Source of the DNA: Bugula neritina
Lineage: Eukaryota > Bryozoa > Gymnolaemata > Cheilostomatida > Bugulidae
Assembly: GCA_964035545.1 (NCBI GenBank)
Contig: OZ037765.1
Coordinates: 33,045,004-33,109,003 of the forward strand
Direction: 5' to 3'
DNA: 64,000 nt
A program made the position numbers and the translations under genes. The notes under the pieces were generated by a model that worked only from the letters and a program-made list of their open reading frames with translations, searched no databases and was not told where the DNA came from. Below are positions 52,501 through 61,500 of this stretch, piece after piece; the stretch's first letter is position 1, and the number at the start of each line of letters is the position of its first letter.

Positions 52501-55500
52501 ACGTTTAAACACTGTTGCATATTAAATTATTATATTCTCAGCGTATAATAATTTATTACATCAACTCTAAAATTATATTTATCTTCTTTAAAAAACTAGT
52601 AAAATAATTATACTAGTAGTAGGAAGTGGTTGCGTTCTGGGACAACACCCTGACACCGGAGAGTCGAAGACTCGGCGGGGGAAGGGGGTTGTCCCAGAAC
52701 CAACTACTTCCTACTACTACTACTTCACAACGTAATTATTACCTTCCTTTATAATGTATTTATACACAACTTATAGAATATAAAATAATATACAGAATAC
52801 AGAGTAGCTATAGCTTAATATTTAAACTTTTCAGGCTTAGCCTTAGATTCCTGTATTATACAATGAAATGATAAGGGTGCAGTGTAAATATTTATGGAGC
52901 CACCCTCTCTCTTGACTCTGAATAGAAATATGAATGAACTTGCACTTTCCTACAAGATAACCATAAGGAAAAGATTTATTAAATGAGTTTCAATGAGAAT
53001 AAATTGTAACATAGAAGATATGATTATCCATGTGAATTTATTCTATAGCATGGATAGTTCAAATTAATCTGTAGCAACTATTACTTGGTAAGTCGTGAGA
53101 ATGAAACTAATCGTGTTAATTTACTTCATATATAGTACACTTACATTTATATTTTGGGTTTAGTATGTAAACACTTCATAGACACTAGCCTTTAGGGGAG
53201 GGTGAATAATATAAACGCACTACATACTTAAGGATAGCATAACACAACCAATCTAATTAGATGCCACTATCCAGCTGCACTTATCCAATTGCTCTCTCAA
53301 TCCACTATAATTAGTTAGTCTCCTCCTTTGTTCACAGCGTACCTTGGTAGTATAGCAATGTAAACACTAGTAGGCCGAGTGTATTAGAGACGCTAAGCAT
53401 TAGGATAACAGAATAAGGACAAGAGAGTTGTTCTTTCGATATACACAGGAGCACAACTCCTTACAATATTACTGACTCTAAGCATTACTATTGGTTAACA
53501 TTAGCTGTAATGCTTTTGTTACAAGTTGTTCTTGTTTTATAGCAGTTGTAGGTGTTATTACAGTTATACTCTTTTATTAGAGATTAAATATTATCAAGTT
53601 GAGCTATATTATGTTCCTGTAAAATCTGTTTGTAATAAAAACTTGTGTACAAGTGCCTCTCATTATAAAAAGATAATTTCATTGTTTGAAAAGTTTCACT
53701 TTTTTATTTTTTAAAGGCTTACTTTAAAAAATTCAACTTTTTCCAAAAAATCTTTCGAGAATAATTTTTTATATTAAATTCTCTATCTAACAAAAATTAA
53801 AAAGATAATTGAGCTTGAAAATGTTCTATTTACTCAAAAAAAACTCCGTTAAAGCTTCATGAATGCATGTTAGTCCACATCTTTCAAATATATATAATTT
53901 CAAACTTCCCATGGTATTTCTAAAAATTGCAAGAAACTGGACAAGTTGTTTTGGCTGAGTTGTTTTGCCTTTTAGTTTAAGTAAGCCAGGAAAAGAATAC
54001 ATTTTGTAATTAAGGTTTAATTGTTCAAAATATTTGTAAGCTTCAAATAGAAATTGGTATTTCAATAATTTTTTATTTTGCTTTTCGTTCCAATTTTCTA
54101 TTTCAACAAATATGATGCGATGTAGGTCAAATAAATTTATACGTTAAAAATTACATGCAATAGCTGATACATCTTAAAACATGCAGTTGTGACTTCCTGC
54201 CTATATCTGTATTGCATAAAATACTTTTATTGCATTTAATTTTAGTCTCTTCTCACTATGCATATCTTTATATTACAGTCTCTGTCAGCTGACTCAGTTA
54301 GAGATACTAGACATAGGAGGGAATCCTCTCAACACAGTACCAGATGTGGTGTCATCACTCACATCACTTAAGCAGTTGGATATGAATAGTTGTGATATAT
54401 CCAGTCTACCTGAGAGGTTTCTGTTTATTACTATTTTACAACATTGTTATTGCCTTCTTTTAACATATATTTATACACAGCTTATAATATATAACATAAG
54501 ATGCAGTATATAAAAGTTTAGCTCAAACTTTAGACTCAGTCTAAGTTTGTGGAAAAATGCAATGAGATGTGAAGGGCCGAGTGTAATATGATATAAAAAG
54601 TTATCCTATATCGCTAGATAAAGGTGGATTATTATTTTGTGTCTACTGCACTATTGAAATACTACAGGATCTCAGCTATGTAAAATTCTATACTAGGTAT
54701 TCTGCTAAAGATTTCATGAAGAAAGAATATTAGTTATAGAATATTATTAAGGAAAGCAATGACTTATATGAAGTACTGGTACCATCTCACAACTGTATTT
54801 TGTTACTCACTATTATACATCGAGGGATGGTATTTGTATTACTAAAAGAAAGAATTAGGGATGACAATATATCCTGACAATTTAAAATCCATTTACTGTT
54901 TCATTGATAATTTTTTTACAAACTAGGAATCATTGTTATATAATTCTTTATTCTTTTGCTGTTGTATGCTTTGTATTACAGTCTCTCCCAGCTGACTCAG
55001 TTAGAGAAACTAGACATAGGAAACAATCCTCTTAACACAGTACCAGATGTTGTGTCATCACTCACATCACTTAAAGAGCTGAAGATGAATAGTTGTGGTA
55101 TATTCAGTCTACTTGAAAGGTTTGTGTGTCGCATGTTTATTACTACTTCACAATATCATTATTACCTCACCTAGCAGTATTTATATTCAACTTGTTGTAT
55201 CTAAAATATAATATACAGAACACATAGAGTAGCCATATTCTGACTGTCCTGTGTTATACAATGAAATAGTTAAAAGAGTAGAGTGTAATATAGAAATCCA
55301 CCCTTAAGCATGGTCATGGATTAGAGCCAATGCCAGGATATTATAGTGATAAAATATTCAGTCATTTATAAAAAACACAACATATTTATTCTTGAAGTAT
55401 CACGGTGCCGTATATAAAAGTTTATATTTATGCAAGTATTTTGTTAAGCATTTGATAAACATATATATTCCCTAGAGTTAGGGGTACATGACTATGACTG

Positions 55501-58500
55501 TTGGTCACAGGTTAATAAATGATGAAATAGTCATAAGAAGAAGTGTGAAATTAATACCTGCAGTAACAAATAGTTATAGCATCAACTAGCTTTATTTGTC
55601 ACCCATTTTAAAAATAAAAATAACAGCCGACTCCCTAATGTATATACTATGTATAGTAATGTGGACTATATATAGTAATGTATACTATGTATAGTAATGT
55701 ATACTATGTATAGTAATGTATACTATGTATAGTAATGTATACTATGTATAGTAATGTATACTATGTATAGTAATGTATACTATGTATAGTAATGTATACT
55801 ATGTATAGTAATGTATACTATGTATAGTAATGTATACTATGTATAGTGCTGTATAATATGTATAGTAATGTATACTATATATAGTAATGTATACTATGTA
55901 TAGTAATGTATACTATGTATAGTAATGTATACTAAGTATAGTAATGTATACTATGTATAGTAATGTATACTATGTATAGTAATGTATACTATGTATAGTA
56001 ATGTATACTATGTATAGTTATGTATATTATGTATAGTAATGTATACTATGTATAGTAATGTATAATATGTATAGTAATGTATACTAAGTATAGTAATGTA
56101 TACTATGTATAGTAATGTATACATAGTATAGTGATGTATACTATGTATAGTAATGTATAATATGTATAGTAATGTATACTATGTATAGTAATGTATAATA
56201 TGTATAGTAATGTATACTATGTATAGTAATGTATACTATGTATAGTAATGTATACTATGTATAGTAATGTATACTATGTATAGTAATGTATACTATGTAT
56301 AGTAATGTATACTATGTATAGTAATGTATACTATGTATAGTAATGTATACTATGTATAGTAATGTATACTATGTATAGTAATGTATACTATGTATAGTAA
56401 TGTATACTATGTATAGTAATGTATACTATGTATAGTAATGTATACTATGTATAGTAATGTATACTATGTATAGTAATGTATACTATGTATAGTAATGTAT
56501 ACTATGTATAGTAATGTATACTATGTATAGTAATGTATACTATGTATAGCAATGTATACTATGTATAGTAATGTATGTATGATATGTAAAGTGACAAAAT
56601 GATCTACTAAGTCAGTAAACTATTTTATAAACTATGTGTATTTATATAAAGCTTTAACATTGCCTTTTTCTTAAGTAGTATAATTGGCTGAATTGCAAGA
56701 TTAGTTACTGGTGATTAGTTTACTGGCGTATTTGTATTTATATTTATATAGTATTCTGAGCCTCTCAAACCTCCAACATCTGGATATCTCTAATGAAACC
56801 TTTCAGGACAATCAGGAAACTTCACACCAGATCACATGTTTACCAGATAACTTCAGCCAATTATCTAGCTTGATATATCTTAACCTCAGTGGAAATGATA
56901 CCCTAAAAGCTCTAACACCAGAGATAGCTGACATGCCTCTATTAATGTTAATAACTACTCAGGGTTGTGAGTCATTGACTTCACCACCATATGAAGTTTG
57001 TCAACAAGGAGCAGGTGCCATCAAGCAATACTACACAGACATTAGGAATCATGACAGTGTAGAGGTTTCCATGGTAACTGTTGCTGTCATTGGTCAGACT
57101 ATGTCTGGCAAGACTAGTCTGATTAAGACACTACAGAGTACAGATAGAACCAGAGTTCTTACTCACAGAGTAGATGGTGGACTTGATGATGATACAACTC
57201 CTGTATTCAAAATGGAAGATGTTTGTGTAGATAATGATGTTCTGAGATTCATTGACTTTGGAGGTCATGAAATCTATCAGTCAACATATCGTTTTACGTT
57301 GAAGCCAAATTGTATCCCAGTAGTTGTTGTGAGTCTGGAGCAGTATGAAGACCTGCAGCATGATATTCATGGTAATGAAGCAGTGAGACGACTGTATTTT
57401 GATTGGCTGTCGCATCTCTACCTGACCTATCCTAACCTTGGACCTCCTAAACTGGTTTTGACCCATTTGGATAAAATTGATGAAAGCGAGCTTAAAGAGA
57501 TTGAAGCTAGTTTTTTTTACCACACAAATCATGTTTTTGAAACTATCAGCCACAAAGAAACTGAGAAGTGGAAAGATAACGGTGCCTTTGCAAAAATCAA
57601 GCAATTCAAAAGGGAAACCATCTTCCAAGATGCAGATATTTATAAAGTTGGAAATGTTTACTGTGAAGCTTTCATACAGCTAAAAGAAAGATTGCTGAGA
57701 GAGAGTAAGCAGTTTGTGAAAGCAATACCAACAACCTGGGTAGAAGTTGAACAAACTTTGAAAAAGTTTAACAAAGGTTACATGCCATTCCAAGACATCT
57801 TCAGCCAGTTTTCCAACAGCATTCCGTTAACCGAAAAGCAGCTTGACATCATCCTGACATACATGCACAACTGTGGCATGTTGCTCTGGTACAAAGATGA
57901 TAAGGATTTGCGTCCTTACATATTCTATCACATCCCCACAGTCACTTCACTCCTCCAAGTTCTGTTTACTCATGATGACACAGTTTGGCAGCAGCGTCTG
58001 TCAGCTTTTAGCGGTTCCACTTCAGCTTTTCAGCAACTTCTTACTCTGGATGAATACAAGTCGTTTTCTGAAGAATTTGCTTCAACAGGAATCATGCATG
58101 GTAAGCTGTTCAAACATTTGCTAAGAACTGAAACTGATTTTGTGAAGAGTCCAGCAATGAAAATTGCTGCTAAACTTTTGGAGTCATTCAGAATAATTTA
58201 TTGCTCCACGCTGCAGAATAGAGAGAAGGTTTTTATTGTGCCATACTTCTGTAAAAAGTACCTTAGTGATAGCTTACCTAGCACAGGGAGTTTTGTCACC
58301 TTTCACGCTCAACTACGTTTTGATGGTCTTTCACTACCACAGTATGCCTACCACCAACTTGCTGTGGACATGCTTAATTCTTTTTCTCAAGACTCAGACT
58401 CCATAACAGCCAGAAATAATGGAGCTCGTGTGATGGAAAAAGATCTAAAATATCAGCTGGTACATGACTACAAGTCAGGAATAGTAAACATCCGTGTTTC

Positions 58501-61500
58501 CTTTGACCCCAGTCAAGTCTGCAGAGCATGGAAAGTTCTGGTTGACATCACCAACTCTTCTATTAAATACGTTGAGACCAAATGGTGTGCATGTAAAATA
58601 GGATGCAAGTTCTTCTGCCCTCACTGTGGTCTCCAGGAAGACGCCCACCCTTCCAGACGCATGAATCCTTCTTGGGTCCAGTACCATGACAAGAGGTTGA
58701 TGTCTTCTCTTCTTCCATCCGAAGCTAAACACTTCACATGCAAGAAAGATTCTTCTGTACCTGAGTGTCTCCTCAACCCTAGTGAGTATATCATATTATA
58801 ATCAATACTAAAATGATTTTATTATGAATAATTATACTTACGGTTTATATTATGTATGGTTTTATATTTATAATTATCAAAATTTTGAGTATCTTATACT
58901 ACATATTCCTTTTCTGATTGACTATATTCACATTTTTATGCTCATGTATGCCACTAATGTTATACTAATTGAATAAGGTTTTGTTTAGTTTATAATATTC
59001 TATTATGTAATTGTACGTTTCTCCATTATTTCATCTCATTCCTTGCAGTCTCTAGCTTGTCTGAAGAACAGAAAGAAGATCTTTCAAAATTCCTTAGCAA
59101 ATATGAAAAGGCTATTCCTGAAGGTAGACAATCAACTATTCTAATACTATGTTTGTACTTGGTGTTTCCTAGAAGCTAGTTATTTATAATGTGGTGCAAT
59201 TCAAAATTATCTTTAAATGATTGCTATCATTGTTATCATGCTATTTTGTGATAACTAATAGCATTTGATAACTTTAGCGTCCTTATAGTGCTATCTATCC
59301 TATAGTACATTACTGAGCAACATTTTTAGAAAAGACTCAAGTTGAATCTGATGTCGACAGTGATCACTCTGATCATGAAGATTTCTATCTTCCTGGAGAA
59401 GACCACCATGTCAAGATGGAGGTTTCTGCAACCAGAAAAGCAGCAATCAAACGCTTATTCTATTCTAACCAGGTAACCTTGTACAATTTTTTAGTTTATG
59501 TACAATTTAGCCAGCACTAAATCTGTTTTTGCTGATAAAATGGGAGCAATCATTGCATTTACATAAAGGACGTCTTCTAAAATTTCTCAACTGATAATTT
59601 AGAATAAGCATATTAAACTCACGTGTTAATATGCTCAAGAAGTAGAACTGCACAACTGAGACATTTTATGCACTGTGGTCAATAGTTTAACCCTCATTTT
59701 GAGGTAATATTTTAAATGCACATATCTGTGTTTCCCCTAGTAGTGGTTGTTACATAACTCAAAATTGGAGTGGGGAGTTATCCCTATATCATACAACACT
59801 CTGTATTTGGGTCATTTTACTTAATTTAGTACACACTGGAAATCTCCAGTTTTTAGCTATTTTTTGCAATATAGCTCCTAATGAACAAGGGATTTTGCCG
59901 AAAAGTAGTTAAATGTCAATCAACACCCATATATTATCAAGGTTCTTTTCAATTTTAATTGATTTTCCATGTTTTTTCCTAGTTACTCAGTTAATTTTGA
60001 TTGCAGACTGTTAGGTTTTTTTTGTCACGGTCTGCCATTAAAAGTAGCTGAAAAGTTAAAAAAAACATGGAAAATCAATTGAAATTAAAAAGAACCTTGA
60101 TAATATATGGGTGTTAATTGACATTTAACTAGTTTTGGGCAAAATCCCTTGTTTATTAGCAGCTATATTGCAAAAAAAAGCTAAAAACTGGAGATTTCCA
60201 GTGTATACTAAATTAAGTAAAATGACCCATTTACAAAATATCCAACAGCGAGTGCAAGTGGTTATGTTAGTGCCACAGAAACTAAACTTGTTGAAATACA
60301 ATGGCTATGTCCTCTCAGGTGTACAGAATGAGTGAGACTGTGCGAGGAAGAGCTCTGATTATCAACAACAACCTTTTCCCTGGTTATCCTCAACTCGAAA
60401 GAACAGGTTCTGCGGTGGATGTAGCAAATACTCTAGCAGTACTGAGAGAGCTGGACTTTGAAGTTGATGTGAAACAAGACAGAACTGCTGAGGTGACTAA
60501 ATACCTTTATTATTTTATTTCCTGTAATTGACAGATCTACGAATAGAATTATATTATATGGAATATTATGTGTTGTTCACAGGAAATGCTGAACGATATC
60601 AAAGATGAAACTCAACGCCCTGACCATGAAGACTATGGTATGCATATCACTGTACTCATGTCTCATGGTGCCACCTATGGAGCTTACGGAATGTTATACG
60701 GAGCTGACCTGAAACTTGTAAAACTTCTCGATGTCTTTGATTTGCTTTCATCTGACAACTTCAAGCACATGGCTGGGAAACCTAAAGTGGTGATTTTGCT
60801 GGCTTGTAGAGAAGGTATATTTTGTATTTTATTATATAAGCATGGGCTTTTTTCCATGTTGACTGTTTAAATATCTTGATGTATACATTTTTACATCTAC
60901 ACAAAAAGTAAAAAAATCAATATTTCGATGCTCTTTAGCCTTTAAAATGACTACTAAGTGTATAAGCTAACCTGATGTATTTATGTTTTTTTTAAAAGTG
61001 GTTGCTTGCCAAATACAAATAACTTTGAAATAGTTTACAATTTATGTAACAGAAAGTTTATTAAAACAAAGTAAAGGAGAAACAGCATGATTCTAGAAAA
61101 TATAGTGTAGCCTATACATACATTATTATTTAGAAAAGAGCAAAAATTGGCTTGCAATGAAGTTGCAGCTCTTACAGCACCAACTGCTATATTATGTTAT
61201 GTTATGTAGACAACATTTTGAAGGAAATAGCGATAACAGTGTAAAGTAAGCTATTATCCATCAAACAAACAATAGATCAGCTTCTAAATGAGTTAAAGCT
61301 GTAAGGGTCTGGCCACACACTTGTGAGAATCACACGAAATCGTCTATTTTACCAAGCCTTAAGGGTTCAAACTTTACTAATAATATAAATTCCTTTGTCT
61401 TATGACATATGCAGATATATTTCATGTACCTGTAGAGAAAGTAGACACCAAACCAGAGGAAAGTTCCAATGCACAAAAGGAACGAAAAAACTTTAACATT

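Larger units (their letters stand above)
50086..52726. mobile_element. Fragment of a Polinton/adintovirus-like DNA element
   Basis: A 2.6-kb segment with gene density, codon choice and CpG content unlike its surroundings: four genes in 2.4 kb with abutting or overlapping ends. Contents: phospholipase A2-like remnant (minus), A32-type packaging ATPase, a small structural-type protein and a fibre-like repeat protein, closed on the right by a GC-rich hairpin. The ATPase plus VP1-type PLA2 pairing is known from adintovirus/Polinton-type elements and related virus-like elements of invertebrates. No polymerase, integrase or capsid gene is in the window, so it is a fragment. It interrupts the third 917-bp unit on the left and joins a D-type LRR intron on the right, so host sequence was lost with the insertion. 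Confidence 0.75.

Noticed and set aside
53826-54065. 79-codon minus-strand frame with no introns
   Set aside because: AT-rich, no recognised family, no splice or promoter context; possibly a relic of a transposon, but not supportable.
56752-58781. NACHT or NB-ARC identity for the nucleotide-binding domain
   Set aside because: P-loop GxxxSGKTSL with DFGGHE and THLD fits a Ras-like ROC domain; no NACHT Walker B acidic cluster is seen.
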